Assembly (NCBI RefSeq): GCF_022385335.1
Contig: NZ_CP092431.1
Location: 5,952,001-6,016,000, forward strand
Direction: 5' to 3'
DNA: 64,000 nt
From: Streptomyces deccanensis
GTDB lineage: Bacteria; Actinomycetota; Actinomycetes; Streptomycetales; Streptomycetaceae
The notes below the pieces were generated by a model, which was given only the letters and a program-made list of their open reading frames with translations, was not told the origin of the DNA and searched no databases. Each line of letters begins with the position of its first letter. Positions within the stretch are counted from its first letter, which is position 1. A program made the position numbers and the translations under genes. This document shows, one piece after another, positions 7,914 through 15,366 of this stretch.

Positions 7914-10370
7914 TTGCCCACCCTTGACTATCTGATCAACGAGCGGCGGCAGCTGCGGCTGAGCTTCCTCCAGCCCGGCCACGCCTCCCGCCACGGGGCG
8001 ACCCGGATCGCCGAGGTCGTCGCCCGGCCGCTGACCGAGGCGCTGCACACGCTCGGCGACCTCTCCGCCGACACCCCGTTCGAGCCGTTCGAGAGCGGCA
8101 CGCTGGTTCTGGTCACCCTGGACGCGCCCCGGCCGACCCCGGCCCACATCCGGACGCTCGACCACCTGATCCGCGTCCTGGACCGGCGCAAGGCGGCCGG
8201 CCTGGTGATCGGCACCCCCGGCCACGACCTGCGCACCCTCCCCGACGCCACCCTCGCCGCCGCGAACCGCCTGGAACTGCCCCTGCTGACCACCTCAGCC
8301 GAGACCAGCGCCTGGGACCACGTCAACGAGGATCTGCGGCTGCGGCGCGCCCAGTTCGCGGAGCGCCAGGTCGAACACCTCGACGGCCTCCTCAGCCGGC
8401 TTCCGGCCCGCCTCGCCGATCCCACGGCCGTACGGCGCATCGCCGACTGGCTCTCGGTGGCCCTGGACGCCGAGGTCCTCGTCAGCTCGGCCCGGCGCGG
8501 CGTCCTCGCGGCGGCGCCCGACAGCGCGCCCGCGGGCCTGGCCCACGCCGTCATCACGGGCGCGCACGGCGCACACGACGCGCGCGGCGCTCATGACGGT
8601 CACGGCGCGCCCAGCGGCGCCATGCACACCCGGATCGTGTCGATCTCCCCGGGCGCCTCCGGGACCTCAGGACACCCGGGACACCCGGGACACCCGGGAC
8701 ACCCGGGACACCCGGGACACCCGGGATTGCCGGACGGCGAGGACGAGGCACGGCTGGCCATCGCCTCCCACGAACCCTTCGACAGCGCGGCCACGGCCCT
8801 GATCCAGCACGCGGCGAAGCTCCTCGGACTGTGCGACCAGGCCCGCCGCGAGCACCAGGCCAGGACCCGGACCCCACGGGCGGTGCGGCATGCCGCGTTC
8901 CAACTGCTCATGCGGGGCGAAACGGTTCTGGCGCAGGTGGTCTACACGGGCGCCGCGCAGGCCCTGCTGGACACGGACACCGCCCGTGTCTTCGTCGTCG
9001 ACACCGGACCGCAGGAGCGCGAGGCCACCCTCAGCTGGTGCGAGCGGGCCCTTGCGGAGGAGGCCATCGTGTCCCCGTGCCCGGGCAAGCCGAAGCACAT
9101 CCTCATCCTCGACCCCGTCCGGGAGGGCGACCGGGTCGAGACGGTCCTCAAGGAGCTGATCGCGGCCCGCGAGGGCCATCTGCTGGGCCAGAGCCGACCG
9201 CACCCGCTCGCCGAGACCGCGGTCGGCTACCTGGAGGCCCTGACGGCGGTGGGTGACGCGGCCGGCACCCCGCACCGCATCCGGCTGGGCGGCGCCAAGG
9301 CCAAGTTCGCCCCCCTGCTGCCCCGGCGGGCGGCCAAGGCCTGGGCGGCGGCCCTGATGTCCCCGCTCCTGGACGACTTCCCGGGCCGGGGCGACGAGCG
9401 GAAGCTGCTCCTCGAGACCCTGCCGACCGCCCTCAGCTTCAAGCACACCGAAGCCGCGGGCGGCCTGGGCGTCCACCGCAACACGGTCACCCAGCGCCTC
9501 ACCCGAGCCGGCAAGATCCTCTCCCTAGACCTCCGAGGCTCCGCCAACGACCGCATCCTGACCCTCCTGGCCCTCGACATCCTCGCCCTACCGGACCCAC
9601 CCGAGCCCCCGGCGCCGCATGGGACCCCGGCCCGGCACTCGGCCCCTGCCCCGGTCCCGCCGGGGACCCCGACCCCGCACCCGTCTCCCACCTCGGCCTC
9701 GCCCCAGGCCCCGGTCCCACACCCGGCCCCGGCGCCGCACATGGCTCCTGCCTCGGCCTCGCCCGAGGCCCCGGTCCCACACCCGGCCCCGGCGCCGCAC
9801 ATGGCTCCTGCCTCGGCCTCGCCCCAGGCCCCGGCTCCGCACCCGGCTCCGGACCCGCTCCCGCATGGGACCCCGGCCCCGAGCCCGGCTCCTACCTCGG
9901 CCTCGCCCGAGGGCCCGGTCCCACACCCGGCCCCGGCCCCGGCCCCGGCCCCGGTCCCACACGCGCACCCCGACACCCCAGCCCTCCCACACCCCGACGC
10001 CGAGACCCCCGCCCCTCCCCGGCCCCCCGACTTCGCCGCGCTGATGGCGCTCGCGGCAGAGGACGGCGGGCCCAAGGCCTGGGCGGAGGAGCGGCTGCGG
10101 CCGGTACGGGCGGATCAGCGCGACCTCGTCGAGACCCTGTGCGTCTGGCTGGAGAAGAACCTCAGCACCCGGGAGACCGCCCGCGCCCTCGGCCTCTCCG
10201 AGGCCACCGTCCGCAACCACACCCGCGACGCGGCCGCCCTCCTCGGCATGGACTTCTCCACGAAGATGGTCGGCATCACCGACACCGACGTGGTGACCGT
10301 GGCCGACATCGCCCTCGCCCTGCACGTCCTGCTGGGCCGCCCGGCCCTGACCCAGCCGCCCCGGCCCTGA
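7914..10370 (+). CDS. PucR-like regulator with two C-terminal HTH modules
   Basis: An 818-aa protein. The N-terminal part (about 1-240) resembles PucR sensory domains (PTLDYLINERRQLRLSFLQPG). A GHP tripeptide is repeated six times at about residue 253-270 (9-bp units, 8671-8724). A PucR-type helix-turn-helix near 515-560 (GGLGVHRNTVTQRLTRAGKIL) is followed by a His/Ala/Pro-rich linker (about 560-700) built from 60-bp (20-aa) repeats, then a second, separate HTH near 745-775 (STRETARALGLSEATVRNHTRD). The usual family member has one HTH, at the C terminus. TTG at 7914 follows GGAGGG; GTG at 7887 is the alternative. It is divergent from gad, so control of that gene is a reasonable inference. Confidence 0.82.
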   Translation: MPTLDYLINERRQLRLSFLQPGHASRHGATRIAEVVARPLTEALHTLGDLSADTPFEPFESGTLVLVTLDAPRPTPAHIRTLDHLIRVLDRRKAAGLVIGTPGHDLRTLPDATLAAANRLELPLLTTSAETSAWDHVNEDLRLRRAQFAERQVEHLDGLLSRLPARLADPTAVRRIADWLSVALDAEVLVSSARRGVLAAAPDSAPAGLAHAVITGAHGAHDARGAHDGHGAPSGAMHTRIVSISPGASGTSGHPGHPGHPGHPGHPGHPGLPDGEDEARLAIASHEPFDSAATALIQHAAKLLGLCDQARREHQARTRTPRAVRHAAFQLLMRGETVLAQVVYTGAAQALLDTDTARVFVVDTGPQEREATLSWCERALAEEAIVSPCPGKPKHILILDPVREGDRVETVLKELIAAREGHLLGQSRPHPLAETAVGYLEALTAVGDAAGTPHRIRLGGAKAKFAPLLPRRAAKAWAAALMSPLLDDFPGRGDERKLLLETLPTALSFKHTEAAGGLGVHRNTVTQRLTRAGKILSLDLRGSANDRILTLLALDILALPDPPEPPAPHGTPARHSAPAPVPPGTPTPHPSPTSASPQAPVPHPAPAPHMAPASASPEAPVPHPAPAPHMAPASASPQAPAPHPAPDPLPHGTPAPSPAPTSASPEGPVPHPAPAPAPAPVPHAHPDTPALPHPDAETPAPPRPPDFAALMALAAEDGGPKAWAEERLRPVRADQRDLVETLCVWLEKNLSTRETARALGLSEATVRNHTRDAAALLGMDFSTKMVGITDTDVVTVADIALALHVLLGRPALTQPPRP
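8671..8724 (+). repeat. Six perfect 9-bp tandem repeats in the PucR-like gene
   Basis: GACACCCGG repeated six times without a mismatch, encoding six GHP tripeptides. The period is a multiple of three, so copy-number change keeps the frame. Confidence 0.95.
9661..9960 (+). repeat. 60-bp tandem repeats encoding a His/Ala/Pro linker
   Basis: Two nearly identical 60-bp units (9701-9760 and 9761-9820) are flanked by degenerate copies. Each encodes a 20-aa block containing PHPAPAPHMAPASASP, joining the two HTH modules of the PucR-like protein. Confidence 0.9.
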
Positions 10371-10816
10371 CCCGGGGCCCGCACCGCCACCCGACGGTCA
10401 CGACACCCAACCCGTGCACGTGCCCCAACACGTGCACGGGCAGCCCCGAGACCCCCATCCGGATCGGCAAGGTCCGGCCCGCGACGTGACGCCCGGCCCA
10501 CACCCCCGTGCCGGGCCCGGCGTCCCGTCGACGGACCGCCCGTCCGTCGACGGACCCACCGTAGGAAAACCGCCGGGAGCGGGCCATTGCACAAGTGCAC
10601 AGTCCGCGCGCCCCGGCTTCGCGTTGTGCACAGTGAGACGTGTGTGACCCGCCGCCAGTGCGTTTCACCACCCCCACGCCTTGCGGAAGTGCACAGTCCG
10701 CTACGGCCCGGCACTGCCGGCCGCCCTGCCGCCCCGCCCGCCCCGCACAAAGGACTTGCACCTCACGCCACGTGAGGCCCCAGCCTGGAACACGTACCGA
10801 CAAGGGAGCGGAAGTC
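10371..10816. promoter_or_regulatory. tipA upstream region with multiple palindromes
   Basis: 446 bp without a gene. It holds a terminator-like hairpin (10411-10440), two CCGTCGACGG palindromes (10525-10534, and 10544-10553 inside GTCCGTCGACGGAC at 10542-10555), and GTGCACAGT three times (10595-10603, 10626-10634, 10689-10697). The first and third lie in a 15-bp direct repeat, AAGTGCACAGTCCGC (10593-10607 and 10687-10701). The tipA promoter should lie near its 3' end, but no clear hexamers were identified. Confidence 0.5.
10411..10440 (+). terminator. Terminator after the PucR-like gene
   Basis: Perfect 12-bp stem CCCGTGCACGTG / CACGTGCACGGG with a 6-nt loop, 41 bp after the stop codon. Confidence 0.75.
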
Positions 10817-11578
10817 ATGAGCCACACCGTGGGACAGGTCGCGGGCTACGCCGGGATCACGGTCCGCACGCTGCACCACTACGACGAGATCGGCCTCCTC
10901 GTACCGAGCGAGCGCACCCACGCGGGTCACCGCCGCTACGGGGACGGCGACCTCGACCGGCTCCAGCAGATCCTGTTCTACCGGGAGCTCGGCTTCCCCC
11001 TCGACGAGGTCGCGACCCTGCTCGACGACCCGGAGGTGGACCCGCGGGCCCACCTGCGCCGCCAGCACGAGCTGCTGACGGCCCGGATCGAGAGGCTGCA
11101 GAAGATGGCCGCGGCCGTGGAGCACGCCATGGAGGCACGCAAGATGGGCATCAACCTCACCCCCGAGGAACGCTTCGAGGTCTTCGGCGACAACGACCCC
11201 GAGCAGTACGCCGAGGAGGCGGAACAGCGCTGGGGCGGCACGGAGGCGTACGCCGAGTCGCAGCGCCGCGCCGCCACGTACACCAAGGACGACTGGAAGC
11301 GCATGCAGGACGAGGTGGCCGACTGGGGCGCGCGCTACGACGCCCTGATGGCCGCCGGCGAGGCCCCGACCGGCGAGGCGGCCATGGACATGGCCGAGGA
11401 ACACCGGCAGCACATCTGCACCTGGTTCTACGACTGCCCGTACGAGATGCACCAGGGTCTCGGCGAGATGTACGTCTCCGACGAGCGCTTCAAGACGTTC
11501 TACGACACCATGCGCCCCGGCCTCGCCGAACACCTGCGGGACGCGATCAACGCGAACGCGGCCCGCCGACGCCCCTGA
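10817..11578 (+). CDS. tipA: TipAL-type MerR regulator, thiopeptide sensor homologue
   Basis: A 253-aa protein, the same length as recalled for S. lividans TipAL. The MerR DNA-binding domain is at 1-75 (VGQVAGYAGITVRTLHHYDE, HRRYGDGDLDRLQQI), a coiled-coil linker at 76-109, and the TipAS ligand domain at 110-253. TipAL activates its own promoter when it binds thiopeptides such as thiostrepton, which become attached to Cys214. Here the equivalent segment reads YDCPYEMHQGLGEMY: Cys207 is kept but position 214 is Gly, and an extra Cys appears at 201. The ATG follows AAGGGAGCGGAAG. Covalent capture by Cys214 would therefore be lost, though non-covalent binding remains possible. Confidence 0.93.
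   Translation: MSHTVGQVAGYAGITVRTLHHYDEIGLLVPSERTHAGHRRYGDGDLDRLQQILFYRELGFPLDEVATLLDDPEVDPRAHLRRQHELLTARIERLQKMAAAVEHAMEARKMGINLTPEERFEVFGDNDPEQYAEEAEQRWGGTEAYAESQRRAATYTKDDWKRMQDEVADWGARYDALMAAGEAPTGEAAMDMAEEHRQHICTWFYDCPYEMHQGLGEMYVSDERFKTFYDTMRPGLAEHLRDAINANAARRRP
11144..11578 (+). other. tipA: Probable internal start producing TipAS
   Basis: ATG codon 110 of tipA (11144) is preceded by GGAG at 11131-11134 and begins MGINLTPEERFEVFG, the recalled start of the 144-aa TipAS product of S. lividans. The stand-alone ligand-binding domain is made in excess there and sequesters drug. Confidence 0.7.
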
Positions 11579-11669
11579 TCCCCCTCACCCCCTCCGGCCG
11601 CACCCCTGACCACACAGCTTGGTCTCAGTGCGGCCACAGGGCACTCTGGAGGAACCGGTGGAACCTCGT

Positions 11670-11703
11670 GGGGTGACCGTGCGTTGATAGCTTTGGTCAC
11701 CCC
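11670..11703 (+). promoter_or_regulatory. Inverted repeat upstream of the DedA gene
   Basis: GGGGTGACC (11670-11678) and GGTCACCCC (11695-11703) form a perfect 9-bp inverted repeat with a 16-nt spacer, between tipA and the DedA gene. It could be an operator or a weak terminator. Confidence 0.4.
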
Positions 11704-11790
11704 TATGGGTCCCACCCCCTGTGCGACCCGCCCTCGTGGGTCCCCACCCACAGGCGTTCACTCTTCCTCACCCCCCAGGAGCCCGGAACC

Positions 11791-12783
11791 GTGCAGACGA
11801 TCGCCCTCGGACCGAGCTGGCTGGATCCGGACTACCTGCTCAACTCTTTCGGCATCTGGGGCCTGCTCCTGATCGTGTTCGCCGAGTCCGGCCTGTTCTT
11901 CGGGTTCTTCCTGCCCGGTGACTCGCTGCTGTTCACGGCCGGCATGCTGATCACCTCCGACACGCTGGACTTCCCGCTGTGGCTGGCGATCGTGCTGATC
12001 TGCGTCTCGGCCATCCTGGGCGACCAGGTGGGGTACATGTTCGGCAAGAAGGTCGGCCCCTCGCTCTTCAGCCGTCCCGACTCCCGCTTCTTCAAGCAGG
12101 AGAACGTCACCAAGGCCCACGAGTTCTTCGAGAAGCACGGCCCGAAGTCCCTGATCCTGGCCCGCTTCGTGCCCATCGTGCGGACGTTCACGCCGATCAT
12201 CGCGGGCGTCAGCGGCATGCGCTACCGCACGTTCCTCGTCTTCAACGTCGTCGGCGCCATCCTCTGGGGCGCGGGCGTCACCCTCCTCGGATCCTGGCTC
12301 GGTCAGATCGAGTTCGTGCACAAGAACATCGAGGCGATGCTCATCCTCATCGTCTTCATCTCGGTGCTCCCGATCATCTTCGAGCTCCTCAAAGCGCGGA
12401 AGGCCAAGAAGAACCAGCCGCAGCAGCCCGAGCAGCAGCGGTCCGCCGCCGCCCCGGTCATGGACGACGCCACGACCCAGCTCCGCCGCATCCCGCCGAC
12501 CGACCAGCCCCAGCAGCAGTCGTACGACCAGAACCAGGGCTACGGCAACGAGGGCTACGGCAACCAGGGTTACGACAACCAGGGCTACCAGCAGCAGGGC
12601 TACCAGGAGGACTACGGCCACCAGCAGCCCCAACAGCAGCCCTACGCCCAGCAGTACCCGCAGAACGGCCAGTACCCCCAGGGTGGCCAGTACCCGCAGG
12701 GCGGTCAGTACCCGCAGGGCGGTCAGTACCCCCAGAACCAGAACCAGCAGGGCTACCAGGGCCAGGACCACCCGCGGTACTGA
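11791..12783 (+). CDS. DedA-family membrane protein with Gln/Tyr/Gly-rich tail
   Basis: A 330-aa protein. Residues 1-205 are a DedA/VTT-domain transporter core with four to five membrane segments. The reentrant-loop motif is FAESGLFFGFFLPGDSLLF, and the conserved GDQVGYMFGKKVG and FVPIVRTFTPIIAGVSGM motifs are present. DedA proteins move undecaprenyl phosphate or other phospholipids across the membrane. The C-terminal about 110 residues form a hydrophilic tail rich in Q, Y, G, N and P, ending in tandem GGQYPQ units (12667 onward). The GTG start follows CAGGAG. It is convergent with the ThrE-like gene; a 10-bp hairpin follows. Confidence 0.9.
   Translation: MQTIALGPSWLDPDYLLNSFGIWGLLLIVFAESGLFFGFFLPGDSLLFTAGMLITSDTLDFPLWLAIVLICVSAILGDQVGYMFGKKVGPSLFSRPDSRFFKQENVTKAHEFFEKHGPKSLILARFVPIVRTFTPIIAGVSGMRYRTFLVFNVVGAILWGAGVTLLGSWLGQIEFVHKNIEAMLILIVFISVLPIIFELLKARKAKKNQPQQPEQQRSAAAPVMDDATTQLRRIPPTDQPQQQSYDQNQGYGNEGYGNQGYDNQGYQQQGYQEDYGHQQPQQQPYAQQYPQNGQYPQGGQYPQGGQYPQGGQYPQNQNQQGYQGQDHPRY
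12667..12735 (+). repeat. 18-bp tandem repeats in the DedA tail
   Basis: Nearly four copies of an 18-bp unit (GGTCAGTACCCGCAGGGC in the third) encode GGQYPQ repeats. Confidence 0.9.
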
Positions 12784-12793
12784 CGACCAGGGT

Positions 12794-12821
12794 CCCGCGC
12801 CCCGCTTTCAAGGGGCGCGGG
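12794..12821. terminator. Terminator between DedA and ThrE-like genes
   Basis: Perfect 10-bp stem CCCGCGCCCC / GGGGCGCGGG with an 8-nt loop, between convergent genes, so it could serve both. The right arm matches the first half of the dispersed GGGGCGCGGGGAA core. Confidence 0.7.
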
Positions 12822-12920
12822 GCCGGGTCTGTTCGCGGCTCCGCCGCGTGGGCGCGATCAGCCACGACCGACCCGCGGCCGCCAACACTCGGCAGCCCCC
12901 GGGCCATTGGGCACCCGGCG

Positions 12921-14639
12921 CTAGAAGCCTCGCGTCCGCTTCGCGGCCTTACGGCCCGCCCGCGCGGCCCCCGGCAGGAACAACCGGAACAGCTCGGACC
13001 CCAGGTTTACCCCGATCGCGATGGCCATCGCCAGCGCCGCCGCCTTGGTGAGAGACACCAGCCCCGCGTCCACGTCGTTCTGCGCGAACCCCAACAACCC
13101 GAAGTACGTCGCCGAACCCGGCAGCAGCGGCCCGATCGCCGCGGTCGTATAGGGCAGCGCGGAGGCGAACCGGTACCGCGACAGCAACTGCCCGAACAGG
13201 CCCACCAGCCCGGCCGCCACCGCCGTGGAAGCCACCGGTGAGATCCCGCCCGCCTCGTGCATGGCCCCGTACACCGCCCAGGCCACACCGCCGTTGAGGG
13301 TCACCGCCAGCACGGTGGATCGTTCCTGCTGGAGCAGCAGCGCGAACGTCAACGACAGCAGCATCGACGCCCCGAGCTGCAGCAGCGGCCGGTCCGCGCT
13401 GCCGAGCGCCGCGTCCGGATGCAGCTCGGCGCCCAGCTTCACCCCGAAGTACAGGACGAGCAGCACGCCCACCACGATGCCCACGAAGAGGTACATGACC
13501 TCCAGGAGCCGCGCGGAGGCGGTGATGTAGAAGCCGGTCAGCCCGTCCTGCACACCCGCCACCAGCGCCCGCCCGGGCAACAGCGCGAACAGCCCACCGG
13601 TGATGACGGCGGACGCCTCCACGTCCACGTCCGCCACGGTCAGCGCCACCCCGATCGCCGCCGGGGGCATGGCCGCCACCAGGAACTGGTAGAACTCCGG
13701 CAGCCCCCGCCCCGAGCACAGCCAGGCCAGCCGGTCGCCGAGCATCGCGCCGAGCGCCGCCGCGACGAACACGACCACGCCACCGCCGACCAGCACGGAC
13801 GCGGCCCCCGCCAGCAGCCCGCTCGCCAGGGTCAGCGTCCAGCCGGGATACGGATGCCGGTTGCGTCGCATCTCCGCGAGCCGCCGGTACGCCTCCTCCA
13901 GGGAGATCGCGCTCTCCGGGTCGCTGAGGTCGTCCACCAGCCGGAAGACCGCCGCCAGCCGGGTGTAGTCGGTGGCCCGGCGCCGGACGATCCGGGACGC
14001 CGTGACCGGGTCGTCCACCAGCGACGGCTGGTAGGTGACCGACAACTGGGTGAAGGTCACCGTCGGCTCGCAGCGGTCGAGGCCGTAGGAGCGGCACACG
14101 GCGAACATCGCCGCCTCCACGTCCTCCGCGCCCTCACCGCCCGCGAGCAGCAGCTCGCCGATACGCAGTGTGAGGTCGAGCACACGCGGCACGGCGGGCC
14201 CCGACTCGCCCTCCACACGCGCCGTCGGCGACTCCGGCGCGGGCCGCTCCGCCACCGGCATCCGCAGCATCGTGCGCATCCGGTCCTGCCAGGGCACGTC
14301 CTTGGTCAGACTGACCGCCGGGATCCCGCCGGCCGGGGTGAACGCGGCGGGCGCGTGCCGCGCGCTGTAGGTCCGCGGCACACTGAACGCCGACCCCTCG
14401 TGCTCGTCCTGGACCCCCTCCGGCGGCGCCAGCCCCTCCGGCAGCGCGAACTCGGACGTCGTCTGCGCCTCCGCCTCCGCGGCCGGCACGTCCAGCCCCG
14501 CGGGGATCGCGAACTCCGAGGTCACCGACGCGTCCCCGTCGATCCCCAGAGCGAATCCCACGGGCGCGAAGGCACTGCCCGCCTCGTCCGACACCGGCTT
14601 GCGGTCCTCCACCTGCCCGCCGTCCCCGGGCTCCGTCAC
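12921..14639 (-). CDS. ThrE-type threonine/serine exporter family protein
   Basis: A 572-aa protein combining a ThrE/DUF1212 N-terminal domain (about 145-275: LRIGELLLAGGEGAEDVEAAM, YGLDRCEPTVTFTQLSVTY) with about ten C-terminal membrane segments (about 290-560). This fused arrangement is typical of actinobacterial ThrE. The first about 130 residues are a disordered cytoplasmic tail with a repeated TSEFA(I/L)P block. The GTG at 14639 is preceded by GGAG at good spacing; a GTG at 14669 is possible. Amino-acid export is inferred from the family; the substrate is not shown. The gene is divergent from nothing nearby and ends facing the DedA gene. Confidence 0.85.
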   Translation of the reverse strand: MTEPGDGGQVEDRKPVSDEAGSAFAPVGFALGIDGDASVTSEFAIPAGLDVPAAEAEAQTTSEFALPEGLAPPEGVQDEHEGSAFSVPRTYSARHAPAAFTPAGGIPAVSLTKDVPWQDRMRTMLRMPVAERPAPESPTARVEGESGPAVPRVLDLTLRIGELLLAGGEGAEDVEAAMFAVCRSYGLDRCEPTVTFTQLSVTYQPSLVDDPVTASRIVRRRATDYTRLAAVFRLVDDLSDPESAISLEEAYRRLAEMRRNRHPYPGWTLTLASGLLAGAASVLVGGGVVVFVAAALGAMLGDRLAWLCSGRGLPEFYQFLVAAMPPAAIGVALTVADVDVEASAVITGGLFALLPGRALVAGVQDGLTGFYITASARLLEVMYLFVGIVVGVLLVLYFGVKLGAELHPDAALGSADRPLLQLGASMLLSLTFALLLQQERSTVLAVTLNGGVAWAVYGAMHEAGGISPVASTAVAAGLVGLFGQLLSRYRFASALPYTTAAIGPLLPGSATYFGLLGFAQNDVDAGLVSLTKAAALAMAIAIGVNLGSELFRLFLPGAARAGRKAAKRTRGF

Positions 14640-14795
14640 TCCCACTCCGCCGCGCTCCCTGTACGACACCTCAGGTACGCCTCAGTATGCGCACCGACAC
14701 ACACGGATACGCGAACGGGCCACGCGCCCCTCCTGGGGACACGCGGCCCGTTCGCGGAATCGATCGGCAAGGCAGCCGAAGAACTCAGTCGGGGG

Positions 14796-15287
14796 TCAGT
14801 GACCGCCCTGCTCCTTGAAGCGCTTGTACGACTTCTCGACCTCGGCCTCGGCCTCGGCGCGGCCGACCCAGTCGGCGCCCTCGACGGACTTGCCGGGCTC
14901 CAGGTCCTTGTAGACCTCGAAGAAGTGCTGGATCTCCAGGCGGTCGAACTCCGAGACGTGGTGGATGTCACGCAGGTGCTCCACACGCGGGTCGGTCGCC
15001 GGGACGCACAGCAGCTTGTCGTCGCCGCCGGCCTCGTCCGTCATCCGGAACATGCCGATCGCGCGGCACTTGATGAGGCAGCCCGGGAAGGTCGGCTCGT
15101 CCAGGATGACCAGCGCGTCCAGCGGGTCGCCGTCCTCGCCGAGGGTGTTCTCGACGAAGCCGTAGTCGGTCGGGTAGGCGGTCGAGGTGAAGAGTCGACG
15201 GTCCAGGCGGATCCGACCGGTCTCGTGGTCCACCTCGTACTTGTTCCGCGAACCCTTCGGAATCTCGATCGTGACGTCGAACTCCAC
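14796..15287 (-). CDS. ppa: Inorganic pyrophosphatase
   Basis: A 163-aa family I soluble pyrophosphatase, cleaving PPi to two phosphates and pulling biosynthetic reactions forward. The metal-binding signature DGDPLDALV is present, as are the [18 protein letters not shown] entry motif, DYGFVE and [18 protein letters not shown] C-terminal residues (here [13 protein letters not shown]). Length equals that of mycobacterial Ppa. The GTG at 15287 ([12 protein letters not shown]) was chosen because GGAGGAG lies six bases upstream; an ATG at 15302 encodes residues overlapping that site. It is divergent from dacB with 79 bp between. Confidence 0.96.
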   Translation of the reverse strand: MEFDVTIEIPKGSRNKYEVDHETGRIRLDRRLFTSTAYPTDYGFVENTLGEDGDPLDALVILDEPTFPGCLIKCRAIGMFRMTDEAGGDDKLLCVPATDPRVEHLRDIHHVSEFDRLEIQHFFEVYKDLEPGKSVEGADWVGRAEAEAEVEKSYKRFKEQGGH

Positions 15288-15366
15288 CGGTGACTCCTCC
15301 ATGATCAACACATAGTTCTGGTGGTTAAGTGTCCCTCACGCAGGTGTGTGATCGCGAAAGGGGCTG

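Noticed and set aside
8671..8724. CRISPR or intergenic microsatellite
   Set aside because: The 9-bp units are in frame inside the PucR-like gene and encode GHP repeats.
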